DNA of 64,000 bases from Picochlorum sp. 'celeri' (Eukaryota; Chlorophyta; Trebouxiophyceae): positions 845,501 to 909,500 of the forward strand of contig JAACMV010000016.1 in the NCBI GenBank assembly GCA_010909725.1. The letters are read 5' to 3'. This document shows positions 1 through 10,200 of this stretch, in pieces. The notes under the pieces were generated by a model, which worked only from the letters and a program-made list of their open reading frames with translations, was not told the DNA's origin and searched no databases. The position numbers and the translations under genes are program-made. How positions within the stretch are numbered: the stretch's first letter is position 1; each line of letters begins with the position of its first letter.

Positions 1-342
1 CACAAAACCATCCTCGAATGTATCTCCATCATTGATCACAAAGCCGCCCATATTCACCCACTCATCCCCAAAATTTTCGAGCTCGATCCAATCTGGAGTT
101 GGTCCATCTTCAGTCTGCACTGGGTATTCATTATTCTTGGACATCACCTCTGAAATCACCACAGTCGGCAGCGAAGACGATCCATTAGGCTGTGCATATA
201 CTCCAAAAAAGGAGCAAGGCAGACAACAGAGCAGAATCGCAGCCATGGCGAGCACACACGCTCTTGCCCGCGGACATGGGTGTCTGCTCCATGCATGGAG
301 CAACACAGAATGCTGTCCACGCAGGCGGGAGATTCCAGCCAT
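1..342 (-). CDS. Partial secreted lamin-tail-domain (LTD) protein, N-terminal part
   Basis: Reverse-strand frame that runs off the left edge, so only the N-terminus is present. It starts at an ATG at 342, or at a second in-frame ATG at 246. Downstream of 246 lies a hydrophobic stretch (AAILLCCLPCSFFGVYA) ending near an A-Q-P site, which looks like a signal peptide. The mature part begins VVISEVMSKNNEY and contains DWIELENFGDEWVNMGGF. This matches the start of the lamin-tail domain seen in secreted bacterial and algal proteins (pattern: I-x-E-V-M, then D-W-I-E-L-x-N-x-G, then N-x-G-G-x-x-I-x-D). LTD domains are often fused to CotH or other extracellular modules, but that part is outside the window. 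The family call rests on motif recognition only. Confidence 0.6.
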   Translation of the reverse strand, partial: MAGISRLRGQHSVLLHAWSRHPCPRARACVLAMAAILLCCLPCSFFGVYAQPNGSSSLPTVVISEVMSKNNEYPVQTEDGPTPDWIELENFGDEWVNMGGFVINDGDTFEDGFV

Positions 343-635
343 TGATCTTCCTAGATATTTTCTATCTCAATAACAACCTGAAAATAAATCTTTGCGGCAT
401 ATGGAGCCACAGAATATACAACGCGTGCACTTGGTGGCAGGATTGCTTGGCACGTCCAAGAGTTACATGTGAGTCTAGACACTCCTCTCTGGGATGCTGG
501 TGGTCTTGGTACCACGCTGCCATAGATCGCCTATCAAATCAGAATTACAGTATCATCTCATTGCAGTAATGAAGATAAAAATCATAATCAAATTACAGAA
601 TCTACCCACGATCGAGCCAGGAAGCAATGAATGGT

Positions 636-1739
636 TCACGCATCATGAAGGCTGTTGTTGTTGTTATTATTCACCAGCAACTCATCCCCATCATCGTCAT
701 CGTTGCCCGTTCCCGAACTTGGCTGAGCAGTATGATCAACAGATTTATCTTCAAAGATATCATCGCTTTTTTCTTCATGAGCAGCATTGAATGGCAAATG
801 ACCATGATGGTGATGGTGATGGTGATACTCCTCCTCCTCTCCCTTGCCAATCCCACTGTGTTCCTGCTGCTCAGTATCCCCAGGGAAGGCGGGATATTTC
901 CATTTATTTGGATTGAAATGTCCCCCATCTACTTCTTGCACTGCTGGTGACATGTCAGGCTTTGGAATGGGATTTGTAAACATTGCTGATGTCACAACAG
1001 GCTGCGGTGGTGGATCACCAATCGGGATACCATCCACGATCAACTGCGGCTTGTATTCAATTTCCTCACTAGGCATATGCGGAATTTCCGCCTGAAAATG
1101 AGGAGGGAAATTCCCGAATCCGCCCATTCCTTGTGGATCCATGAAGGACACATTCTGCTGCATGGCCTCCTGAGATGCCATCCGCTGCACATTCTCCTCA
1201 TGCAACTCTTGCAACCTATCCGAAGAAATTTTATCCTTTGCTGTATACCCACCATTCTTTTTCAGATACAGCCGATACTTTTGCAAGTGTGATGCAACAT
1301 TCTCCCGAGTCATCCCCTCAACATTCATCAGACCAAGTATATTCTTGGGTACTGCTTTTTTCAAACCCAGATGACTCAGAGCATTTAAAAACCTATTATG
1401 AAGCTCTTGAGACCACACAAGCCGCATCTTTCTATCACTGGAACTATCATCAGATCTGTCAGACTTTGTAGGGTTTGGCACATCCCTCTCAACTGGCGCA
1501 GGGTTCTTTTTCAACGGTAATCCTATCACTGGCGCGTCATCTTCAGATTTCACTCCTCCTCTCTGCTGAGCATGTGCCCTGGCCACATCCCCGATGCCCC
1601 AGCCAGATGGACCTGCTGGCTGTTCTCCAACAGTGCCTGCTCTCACCTGACCATCATCAGCCTTGTGCACCTTGCCCTCCGTCGATACCTCTACATCATC
1701 AGCTGCCTTGCGTTTCGAATCTCTAGGCTCGCTCGGCAT
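636..1739 (-). CDS. GARP (Myb-like) transcription factor, LUX/PCL1-like
   Basis: 367 aa from the ATG at 1739. A single GARP/Myb-SHAQKYF DNA-binding domain lies near residues 100-165: it begins [20 protein letters not shown], continues through [19 protein letters not shown] and ends [12 protein letters not shown]. The [23 protein letters not shown] signature is closest to plant LUX ARRHYTHMO/PCL1 and related B-type GARP factors, so a nuclear regulator, possibly of circadian or light-controlled genes, is inferred. There is no response-regulator receiver domain, so it is not a complete type-B ARR. The N-terminus is charged and low-complexity. The C-terminal half is acidic and carries a run of seven histidines and a run of six asparagines before the stop. 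The stop lies about 290 bp from the LTD gene start. It is divergent from the USP gene. Confidence 0.82.
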   Translation of the reverse strand: MPSEPRDSKRKAADDVEVSTEGKVHKADDGQVRAGTVGEQPAGPSGWGIGDVARAHAQQRGGVKSEDDAPVIGLPLKKNPAPVERDVPNPTKSDRSDDSSSDRKMRLVWSQELHNRFLNALSHLGLKKAVPKNILGLMNVEGMTRENVASHLQKYRLYLKKNGGYTAKDKISSDRLQELHEENVQRMASQEAMQQNVSFMDPQGMGGFGNFPPHFQAEIPHMPSEEIEYKPQLIVDGIPIGDPPPQPVVTSAMFTNPIPKPDMSPAVQEVDGGHFNPNKWKYPAFPGDTEQQEHSGIGKGEEEEYHHHHHHHGHLPFNAAHEEKSDDIFEDKSVDHTAQPSSGTGNDDDDGDELLVNNNNNNSLHDA

Positions 1740-2069
1740 ATGTCTCACACGGTCACATGTCCAAAGTCAGTTGACTCTTTTCAAAATAATCTCCTCCTCC
1801 ATACCAAGGAGGATACTGCCCTCGTGGCCTTCTGGGAATGATCACAATGAAATTAAATACGCCGATGCATCTGTTTCTGATATCAAATAGCCTCTGTGAT
1901 TGTTCTATGCTCAGAAGAAGAAAACTCAATCTCATCTTATCGAGATGACTTGGCCAAATAAATTCGGGATGACTGTATCCCGGCACGTCATCTCCATCCG
2001 TAGACGCTCGAACCCTACTAAAAAAATCGAATAAATTATTCTAGATCAATAGGAGGAGTCAGATAGAGG
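1740..2069. other. Intergenic, divergent GARP/USP promoter region
   Basis: No gene seen. The stretch carries several short inverted repeats: TCCTCC/GGAGGA at 1795-1813, and small AGTCA/TGACT and GGGAT/ATCCC pairs. Start codons of the two flanking genes face away from each other, so both promoters must lie here. No known operator could be recognised. Confidence 0.6.
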
Positions 2070-2627
2070 ATGAAGCACCCTGCAGGGCAGACTTATGCAT
2101 CCATGCCAGCTCATCGTTCAATCCTTCCCAGGCGTCGTCGGGACATTGTTGTAGCTATAGATGACACAGGAGACTCAGAAAATTCACTCATGTGGATGCT
2201 GGATACAATGTACATGCCAGGTGATATGGTTCACCTGGTTCATGTCATTGCTCCTCAGCCTGAGACACTGCACAACTGGAATATCGCCAACAACAGCGAG
2301 GAGACGGAAATACTTGATACAAAAGCCTTTGCAAAGCGAAGATTTGCTCGAGTACTCGAGGAAAATAAGGTCCAATTCTCCCTTCATGTGGTATCTGCAG
2401 ACTCATCTGACAGTCAATGTATTGCCAAGACTATTCAAGACAAGGCCAATGAGCTGGGTGCTGCAGCCATCGTCATAGGAAAGCATTCGAAATCAAAGAT
2501 CACCCAGTTTTTCCTCGGGTCAGTGACGAAATGTTTAATCACGAATGCATCGCGTGACTCTGCCATTCCTGTCTGCATTGTACCACCTCCTCAAGACTCT
2601 AGGACCGAGCACGGTCACACTGAATAA
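2070..2627 (+). CDS. Universal stress protein (UspA) domain protein
   Basis: 185 aa, one USP domain covering about residues 22-175. The first strand reads DIVVAIDDTGDSENSLMW, followed by MVHLVHVI. The conserved C-terminal part reads GAAAIVIGKHSKSKITQFFLGSVT, ending PVCIVPP. The nucleotide-loop motif is partly kept: G-x-H instead of the classical G-2x-G, followed by the expected L-G-S-V-T. ATP binding is therefore possible but not certain. Plant and algal USP proteins of this size are cytosolic stress-linked proteins. The gene has no visible intron. Its stop is only 25 bp from the stop of the convergent GON7-like gene, so their 3' ends must overlap or nearly touch. Confidence 0.85.
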   Translation: MKHPAGQTYASMPAHRSILPRRRRDIVVAIDDTGDSENSLMWMLDTMYMPGDMVHLVHVIAPQPETLHNWNIANNSEETEILDTKAFAKRRFARVLEENKVQFSLHVVSADSSDSQCIAKTIQDKANELGAAAIVIGKHSKSKITQFFLGSVTKCLITNASRDSAIPVCIVPPPQDSRTEHGHTE

Positions 2628-2652
2628 TAATGTACTGAATGAATGAATACTG

Positions 2653-2952
2653 TCATACGGTATCTACCTTTTGCTTTTTAATCTGACCCACGGTCAATTC
2701 TTGCTCCTGTTCATCGGCATCTGTCCCGTCTTCCTCATCGTTTTCCTCCAGTTCTGCTTGTTGCCCTTGTATGACGCCGGCAAAGTACTCTGTCACGCCG
2801 TCCTTCATCTTTCCAACTGCAGTATAGAGATTCTTTGTACCATCAGATTGTACCAATGGTATCTGTATGTCGAATGCGTCATGGTTGGGTATTTGAATGC
2901 TGGCTCGAAGCATGGGCGTCGAGGAATCTTTCTCTTTCTCTGGCGGCGACAT
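2653..2952 (-). CDS. GON7: Candidate GON7, small subunit of the KEOPS tRNA t6A complex
   Basis: 99 aa, the same size as human GON7 (about 100 aa). The central segment VGKMKDGVTEYFAGVIQG resembles the conserved GON7 core (VAQMKDMVTELFDPLVQG in the human protein as I recall it). As in that protein it is followed by a long acidic, probably disordered tail, here ending in a small basic patch (KKQK). GON7 stabilises LAGE3/Pcc1 in KEOPS, which makes N6-threonylcarbamoyladenosine at A37 of ANN-decoding tRNAs. GON7 is short and fast-evolving and is often missed in annotation. Alternative: an unrelated small acidic protein. The match depends on about 18 residues, so it is a good candidate rather than a proven assignment. 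The start ATG at 2952 is the first in frame. Confidence 0.6.
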   Translation of the reverse strand: MSPPEKEKDSSTPMLRASIQIPNHDAFDIQIPLVQSDGTKNLYTAVGKMKDGVTEYFAGVIQGQQAELEENDEEDGTDADEQEQELTVGQIKKQKVDTV

Positions 2953-3283
2953 CCTTCATGGGTTCTATACACAACATAAATAACTACTATTGTTTTGAAG
3001 TGCATCCCAGAGTAGAGTGTCCCTTGTATCGCTGAGAGTGATGGGATCTGCCCATGTGTCTGCATGCAGTGTGCTCTTCTGCGTTGCTTGCCTGGCAGAT
3101 GCGGTTGGGCACGCAACGAAGAGAGATGGATGTGGCCATACATGCACTATACTGAAGTATCGCACTCTATTACAACAAGACGAAAGCCAAAAAAGACAAT
3201 GTATCATAGATGAATATGCATGCCCTCTGTTTACGTTGACCAACGAATATCAAAAGAGAGGCACATGGCATGCATACTGATTA
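2953..3283. other. Intergenic between VIP1 stop and GON7 start
   Basis: About 330 bp between two reverse-strand genes. It must hold the 3' UTR of VIP1 and the promoter of the GON7-like gene. A long inverted repeat with GTTGC/GCAAC ends is visible near 3084-3118. No coding signal or known RNA was recognised. Confidence 0.5.
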
Positions 3284-6200
3284 TTAAATCCAAAAGTCGA
3301 GTTTTTCTGATGTATGTGCGGTTGCTGGGGTGCCCTTGAGAGGTAGGTATGGATCCTGTTTCCTCTTGAAAGGTTTTGCATATGGTTTCGTTGCCTGCTC
3401 AAGCTCATGTAGTGTGACACCTCCCTCGTCTCCCTTGTGAATGGCAGTGCGGGGTACGATTGGGATGACGTGATCCTTTCTGATAGGGACTACTTCATGT
3501 GGGTTGTGTCCTGCCCCAGGAGAGAACAAAAGCTCGACTCTGAATCGTCCAGGATCCTTGAGAGGTAGTGATTTGTTCTCAAACATTCTCAGGACAACGT
3601 GGGTCATGTAATCCAGCTCTGATGTTTTGTGCAAGTACGCTTCCCCATTCTCTCCAATAATCGATTCATTTCCCAGACCAAGATGGCAGTATCGAAGAAC
3701 ATTGACCAGTGAGTGACAGTGGCTCTCTGATGTGAAGTAAATTCGTGTCCTCACATGTCGCAGGGGGGAATTGACATCTTGTGCATAGGTGGGGCAGAGG
3801 CGGTGCATCGTGGCATCATCACCATCCTCTCCAGCATCATCTTCACCTCCAACTGGGCTTTCGTCCATGTTGATCGACTCCATGGCCGTGGCGAGGTCTG
3901 CAGCAAAGTCTGACCTTGCTTTGGAGTCTTCGTGCTGGAGTCCAGCTGTCGTCATGCTTTCATCTCGCATTGATGCGAGATCTGCGAGTAACTTTCCGAG
4001 CAAATTTGCACATATTGTGGAACCGATACGAAGTTTTCCAATGGCTTGGAGGCCATATTCATTGGGAATGACGGCTGCAGCGAGCTCTTTTGCAGAATTG
4101 TACAAATCCTCCAGGCCAGAAAGCCCAAGATTGGCATTGTGGATGGAGTCATACTTTGCGGCATCATAAATGTCTGGCACTTTTGATATATCAAAGCCTT
4201 TCTTTTCATTGAAGAATGCTTTGGAGAGTTTTCTCCAACGATCGAACATGAGCAACATCTTCTCGCCACCACATGGTCTGTCAGGCTGTTGCTGCCAGTC
4301 ATTGGGATCCATGGTGAGGGCCGAGTATCCCTCCTGTGACTCATCCTTTCTCGCTTCTTCGAGACATTTTTCACGCAGCTGATCGACGAGAGTCTTGCAG
4401 AGCTCACTCAAATGCCTGAGGCTTTTCAATGGATCTGCTGGCATTGGGTAAATGTGTGGCCTCCCTTTGATATTTGAAGCCCCTTCTGGAGGCGGGCCAT
4501 CCTCCAGGGAGAATGTGCCTGGCTCTCCGAGATTCAGTTGCCTGTAATTTCCGTTGGAATTTCTACCGCTGGAGCTCTGCATTCCAGAGGTGCTTGTGCT
4601 GGATGCATCATCAGGAGCCAGAGCGTCAATGGATGGAGATGGTGGTGGCGTTTGGAGCTGTTTTGAGTATTCTGGCATAGCATACTCGCTCTTTTGTGTC
4701 TCATTATTGTATGTCATTTGAGCATATAGCTCTTGTTTGGCTGCACTGATATCCACGGATGCTCCCTTACCAAAAGCATCCAACATTCCAGCATCCTTGT
4801 TGACCAAACTCACAAGAATAGGTGTAAGAGAGGAGCCCTCCAAGTCAAGCAATCCCTTTGCAAAAGCGGCTGCAGAGGTCTGAACTCTTCCTTCGTCTGA
4901 TGAATAAATCTTCAAGTCGTGCCTATAGGTGGAATGAAGTCGCAAAAGTCCACCTCCTGTGGGACCACTTTGTGGGTACATGACATTTCTGAACAATGAG
5001 CCAAGGGCTTCGGCCTGCTGCCTTCCTGCATGGGTCAACACGCCACCGTGTTTCAAAATCAAAAGTGCTTCTGTGCATACACGTTCATCATCCTTCTCTG
5101 TCCACTTCAATGGCTTCAATTGAACCTTTCTGTTGATTCCAGCAAACTGGCCACCCTGTTCCAAGACAGTCTTGATGATTCTGAACTTTTCTCTCAACTC
5201 ATCGGCCTCTGCATTGTCATTTTTATTTGTGGAAGAGTCCATTTCATCCAAAAGTTGGCGAGTGACATCCAAAAGCTCTTGCAACTCCTTGGGACTCTTC
5301 AGTTTGGCTTGTTTGCCTTTTGCATCCAAGTATTTGTGCAACAGATCCAGCATAGGCTGCTGCGTCACCACAATCTTCATCTTTTGTTTTGGGGTTCTAT
5401 CACCATGTCGAATCACAGCCAGCACACAACGCAATTCCTCTCCTGGTCGGCTATGGCTGTCAATCTCTCCAGCAGCTGCAGGAGACCTCACATCATCAAA
5501 TGACTCTGATGGATGCATGGATCGCATACCTTGGTCCTCCATATAATCCGGAGCAATCGTCACATCATCACCATACAATGAGCTTGCTGGTCTCGCACTA
5601 GCCGCCTCCGCAATCAACAGTCTGTGTGGCGCCACAGCACTCAAAATGGTCATCCTCAAGATGCCGGCAGCATCATCGTAATACTTTTGAGAGTTCTTCA
5701 CAAAAGACCATCCATTCACATCACAAACGAACGATCGACCCCGTTCTGATCGCAAGAGATCAAAGCCGCACACTCGCTGACCGAATGCAAGGCACACGGA
5801 CCTGGCAATTTCCTTTTCCTGTGGTGAGAGCAATACAGGATACCTGACTTCTTTTCCATCAGCCGTCCTCTGCACCTTTCCATCCACAACAGGAGATTTT
5901 CTCGCCTCTGCATGTGCGTATCGAGGTCCAACGGTATATACTTTGACATCAGTACCACCAGTTGTTAAGAACTCTTCGTAAATAAATGACCCATCTCTGC
6001 GGACAGTTCCTGGATGTTTGGGATCATAATCCGCCGATTTATTATCAATCTTTCTGAAAAGTTTCTTCACACCACCCCCCATGGAATGTGGATAGTATAT
6101 ATAAATGTTATGATCTTCTCCAGATGCTGGCTTTTCCACAAATGGCTTGTTGATTCTCACACCATCCAGCTCAACAAAATCCTCTCCTTCCACAAAGCTT

Positions 6201-7069
6201 TCTGGATCGTTTCGACCTTCGGGCAAATCATCCCGATCGACAATAATATGGTATGGAACTGGAATGCCAGCCTCCTACACAATGGCATACACACAATAAG
6301 ACATTGCATCAGAGCACAAAACCACACAGAGCATTAATCACGTACAACCAAGCGCCTGTAAACCTTTCTCCGATCCAGCAAAATATCCTGAGAGAACACA
6401 TCATTGATCAGATACGGTTTCCTCAAGTTGACATACTTTTGCGCTTTGCTCAATGGAAACCCGCCAGAATGCCATGAAAGCAAACACTGAACAACTGGCC
6501 ACTCCTCAACTGGCGTATTCAAAATCGTATCATCCCCAAATTTAATAATATCAAACTCCCCAAACTGTATAAGTCGCTGCGTAATCGCCCGCATCTGCTT
6601 CGAATTCGCCTTTTTATCCATCGCTGCATCATGGCAGAATACAGTGCGTGAGCACCCAGAACACATCCATTCAGGCAGGACAGAATCTTTCAGTTTTCTA
6701 CGAAACGCACCACAAACCCCGATCCGAATCTTTGGCAAATCATCTGTCGGTCCCTTTCGAAGATCAGGTGCCTGCATGATTGGGCAAGTATTAGCTCGTC
6801 GTCCACACGCAGACGAAGAGTTCACAGACCACTTCACGCACCGACTCAATTCTCTTCACAACGTCATCAGTAGCATCACTCCTGGGTTTATGTGGTTTTG
6901 GAAACTTCAATATATCTTCATGGGTGATATTGGTCATGGTAGCACCTATTTTACGGGCCAATTCGACGCGAGACTGGGACCCGGATGCACGAACCGAACG
7001 CCCCCGTGTTTCGCCATCATCACTTGAATTCCCCTCCTTTCCCGACATTATAAACAAAATTATGCCCAC
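3284..7069 (-). CDS. VIP1: VIP1/PPIP5K diphosphoinositol-pentakisphosphate kinase
   Basis: Bifunctional inositol pyrophosphate kinase/phosphatase. Four exons on the reverse strand are inferred: 7069-6842, 6771-6711, 6623-6346 and 6274-3284, joined by introns of 70, 87 and 71 nt with GTGCGT, GTGCGT and GTACGT donors. The joined frame is 1185 aa. The ATP-grasp kinase comes first (KIRIGVCAMDKK across intron 2, FGEFDIIKFGD, FVEKPASGEDHNIYIYYP, GGTDVKVYTVG, CDVNGWSFVKNS). The histidine-acid-phosphatase domain follows from about residue 460, with RHGDRTPK. Start could be the ATG at 7069 or at 7048. The order matches plant VIH/PPIP5K proteins, which make InsP7/InsP8 for phosphate sensing. Exon 4 alone covers 84% of the protein. 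Intron 2 is a multiple of three without an in-frame stop. Confidence 0.95.
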
Positions 7070-7238
7070 AGATTGGCGAGCGAACCACGCAATAGTGACT
7101 TTGATGGAACAGAATCAATCGGGGATCCCACTTTTTTATTCTGTCGAAATTCGACATATATATGCCATGCATGCACATGAACATCATCATCTCATGTTCA
7201 TGTACATACATGAAGAAGATTACAGCTTTCTATACAGA

Positions 7239-8600
7239 TTATGTGGCAGTGTCAAACATGGCTATCATGCGTTCTTTCAAAGAATCAGTCCCATCTCCTG
7301 TGATGGAGGATACCCGAGCAGCATGAGGTATCAAGCATGCCATATCAACGGCAGTGAGTGATCCCGAACGAAGGCGACCATCTATATCTGATTGTACAGG
7401 CGTACTATTTGCCAACAGCTCATCAGCTCGATCGAGCTCTTCCTCCAAGATGTCAGCCTTGGAAAATACATCAATCCACTGCTTCTCAGGGAATCTTTCT
7501 AATAACTCCTCACGAATTCTCCACTGATCGTACAACGTCGTCCCACACTCACCAGTCAAGTCCATGACAAATAATACAGACGTCTTGAGGTACTGCAGAG
7601 ACGCGAGGGTCAACATTTCCATCTGATTGCGATCCTCATCAGCACGGTACAGCAGCCCAGGAGTATCAGTCACTTGATACCGCTCCGTATTCACAAAGAA
7701 ATGGCCCACCTTTATCGATCGAGTGGTAAACGGATAATTCTGTACTTCTGGCAGACCTGACGATAACAGCTGCACCAAAGACGACTTGCCAACATTTGGA
7801 GCTCCCACAAGGGCAACCGTGGTAACATCTGGATCCACAACTGGCAGCTTTCGAAGACTCTTTGCAATCTCTTTCAACTCTTCTACAACATATGAATACC
7901 TTTTATACGTAGATTCTACTTGAGAAAATCCCTCATCCCTCAAATCCAACGCCTCTTTCTTTGTAGGTGACTTTGAACACCGACCAGCATACCCCTTGGC
8001 AACCCCAACCACAGATTTCCTCAGCGACACCACCCCTTCGACAGCATGCAAATATCTATCCTCACCAACAGATAATGATAATAATGCCCTCTCAAACGGA
8101 TGCAACGCATCCGGATGCATAAATCCATTCTCATACTTTCCCAGGGGCTTGGTCAGCTCTTTCATCAAGGTGTCCAACTGCCTTGCCGCTCTATTCTTCG
8201 CCCTCGCACCCTCATTCTTCAGCTTTTTATTGTATCCTACTCTATCGGCTCGTTTCAAAGCACTTTCGATAATCTCGTACGATGGAGACACCATGGGAAG
8301 CTGTTGAAATCCACCCACAATCCTCTTCTTTTTCTGTGCGTCATCATCTTCGTTCTGATAATCAGTCATGGGCTGCTGTGTTCCTTCAGCAGCATGCTCA
8401 GCATCATCATCATTCTGAATCCATGGAGAGTCACTGTATTCTCGAACATACCCTCCGCTGTCGAATCGAGACTCCCGCACAGCACGAGGAGAACTCCCTT
8501 CTACAACAAGAACTGGCCGACTGGACCGAGCCAATTGAACGATAGAACATCTACTACAGCGAAATGTGGATAAAAACATTGCTCTTTGAGACATAGCCAT
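7239..8600 (-). CDS. Organellar NOG1-like GTP-binding protein
   Basis: 453 aa from the ATG at 8600; upstream in-frame ATGs exist, e.g. 8663. The N-terminus (MAMSQRAMFLSTFRCSRCS, then basic and serine-rich) looks like an organelle transit peptide. An N-terminal helical NOG1-type region is followed by the G domain near residues 255-400: G1 GAPNVGKSS, a G2-region NYPFTTRSIKVGHF, G3 DTPGLL. The G4 segment reads FSKADIL, a departure from the usual N/T-K-x-D. This is the Obg/NOG family, which acts in ribosome assembly. Plants have a chloroplast paralogue of NOG1 (PDE318), and the targeting sequence suggests this gene is that type rather than nucleolar NOG1. It is divergent from the CCHC gene across a 433 bp gap. 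Confidence 0.82.
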   Translation of the reverse strand: MAMSQRAMFLSTFRCSRCSIVQLARSSRPVLVVEGSSPRAVRESRFDSGGYVREYSDSPWIQNDDDAEHAAEGTQQPMTDYQNEDDDAQKKKRIVGGFQQLPMVSPSYEIIESALKRADRVGYNKKLKNEGARAKNRAARQLDTLMKELTKPLGKYENGFMHPDALHPFERALLSLSVGEDRYLHAVEGVVSLRKSVVGVAKGYAGRCSKSPTKKEALDLRDEGFSQVESTYKRYSYVVEELKEIAKSLRKLPVVDPDVTTVALVGAPNVGKSSLVQLLSSGLPEVQNYPFTTRSIKVGHFFVNTERYQVTDTPGLLYRADEDRNQMEMLTLASLQYLKTSVLFVMDLTGECGTTLYDQWRIREELLERFPEKQWIDVFSKADILEEELDRADELLANSTPVQSDIDGRLRSGSLTAVDMACLIPHAARVSSITGDGTDSLKERMIAMFDTAT

Positions 8601-9033
8601 GGGTATTATCGTTCGATTACAGCAAGTTGCGTGTAGTTTTTGCATGGAAAAGAGCACATGCATTCCCCCACATGTCACTTTGTCTTTCTCTGGTCAATAC
8701 CCCTCTTCCAAATCATTCGCATGCCATAATGCAGTTTCAATATGTGCTCAGACATTGCTAGTGCTGGGTACGTGGATACTTCTCTCAGCATTGCACGTGT
8801 ATACGGTACGGTCAAATAGGTTCCTTGACCGATGCATTTCGAAATGAATTCATTTCTTTCTCTTCTGCTCAAGCATGTTCCGACGATACAATGCTACTCT
8901 TATCTCACCCTTGCCTTCATTCTGTAATATAATTAGAAATATGTTAAGACGATAGTCTTCTGAAATGCATGACAAATTCGGTAAAAGAAGGAGAATATCC
9001 CCAACAAAAATAAAACGGTAGATTTGAGTAGGC
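8601..9033. other. Divergent intergenic region with palindrome chain
   Basis: Between the starts of the NOG1-like and CCHC genes. It includes a CACGTG at 8794-8799 and a run of overlapping palindromes at 8809-8856 (separate entry). No coding or RNA gene was recognised. Confidence 0.6.
8809..8856. repeat. Chain of overlapping palindromes
   Basis: A stem CGGTCAA/TTGACCG (8809-8815 with 8825-8831) is followed at once by ATGCAT (8832-8837). It overlaps the 12-bp palindrome CATTTCGAAATG (8835-8846), which overlaps the 16-bp palindrome GAAATGAATTCATTTC (8841-8856). Every base is inside an inverted repeat. Each pairing was checked base by base. Confidence 0.85.
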
Positions 9034-10155
9034 ATGGCACAGACAACCAACAACAAGGAAAAGAAGGAGGAAGAGCGAGAGGGACATAGAGTAAAAACGA
9101 CACCATCACAATCTGAAGAAGATATTGATATTATAGACTCAGAGGAGGAAGGAGCGTCTCATCCAATTGATGGGTATCTTTCAAAACGGCATGGGGGAGA
9201 CTCGAAAGACACTCGGCCTCATTCCGACAACGGCCAGGCTGAGAATACAACAACTATGGAAGAAAAACAACCCCAGGCTACTCCTAGTAAACACATAGAG
9301 ACACATGGGTCTTTGTGGTTGCCACCTCCGTTGACCAGTTTGGATGCCATTCCTGAGAAGCAGCCAGATGATGTGATCATTATTCAGGCAGATGAGGATA
9401 TGATGACGTCGGCAGAGTATAGAAAGTTTTCAAGGCCAATTCGATACTTTGATGAGGATGTTGCGGCAGGGGCGACATGTTTCAAGTGTGGGCAGGTTGG
9501 GCATATTGCTCGAGACTGCCCAAACCCACCAAAATTGCGTCCATGCTATGTCTGTGCTGGTTTTGGGCATAGTAGCTCCAAATGCCCGAATGCATCATGC
9601 TATCGGTGTGGTGAGGTTGGTCATCAAGCGAGGGACTGTATGGCGCACGTGGAGCGGTGGGAGGCGTCACCAGCCACAGTGTGCCGGCGGTGTGGGCGGG
9701 AAGAATGTAGGGCAGCCAGTGCTGCGGATATCCTGAGGGCAGAAGGCCAGTGTAACATGCCCTATCTAGAGAGCGATGTACGTATGGTTCAATGTCTTAG
9801 TTGTGGTGCGTGGGGCCATGCGAACTGTACCCCTTTGGCTCAGTCCAGAGCAATCCCCAGTTGCTTCAATTGTGGGGAGGGAGGGCATATAGGATTTGAA
9901 TGCAGCATAGGCCCCACTGCTGCGGTGTTTTCAGAGCGTAAGCGAGCGTATCGTAAAAAGAAACCACCCCGTCGACGAGAAGATGATCATCATTCGCGTC
10001 GCACGAGCGTGATGCGGCCTTCTGCTGGACATACGAGACCGATGAAGAGGGATTTGGGTGTCGTGAATACCTGGTCCAAGAGGCATCCACCTCCCATTCG
10101 ACGGATGGATGAGGGGCATCGTCGATCCCGTGATATGAGGCTTTGGAAGCGGTAA
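9034..10155 (+). CDS. CCHC zinc-knuckle RNA-binding protein, AIR1/2 / ZCCHC7-like
   Basis: 373 aa. After an acidic N-terminus of about 140 aa come clustered zinc knuckles: CFKCGQVGHIARDC, CYVCAGFGHSSSKC, CYRCGEVGHQARDC, a cysteine pair CRRCGREEC, CLSCGAWGHANC and CFNCGEGGHIGFEC. The C-terminus is basic and arginine-rich. The spacing and the variant fifth knuckle (GAWGHANC) resemble AIR1/AIR2 and ZCCHC7, the RNA-binding subunit of the TRAMP nuclear polyadenylation complex; this assignment is inference. The wider class also includes CNBP-like proteins. No intron is needed. The stop is 45 bp before the HisIE start codon on the same strand, leaving almost no room for a separate promoter. Confidence 0.82.
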   Translation: MAQTTNNKEKKEEEREGHRVKTTPSQSEEDIDIIDSEEEGASHPIDGYLSKRHGGDSKDTRPHSDNGQAENTTTMEEKQPQATPSKHIETHGSLWLPPPLTSLDAIPEKQPDDVIIIQADEDMMTSAEYRKFSRPIRYFDEDVAAGATCFKCGQVGHIARDCPNPPKLRPCYVCAGFGHSSSKCPNASCYRCGEVGHQARDCMAHVERWEASPATVCRRCGREECRAASAADILRAEGQCNMPYLESDVRMVQCLSCGAWGHANCTPLAQSRAIPSCFNCGEGGHIGFECSIGPTAAVFSERKRAYRKKKPPRRREDDHHSRRTSVMRPSAGHTRPMKRDLGVVNTWSKRHPPPIRRMDEGHRRSRDMRLWKR

Positions 10156-10200
10156 TACCTGACTGATATATAGAATTATATGTAACGAGAGTTGAGATTT

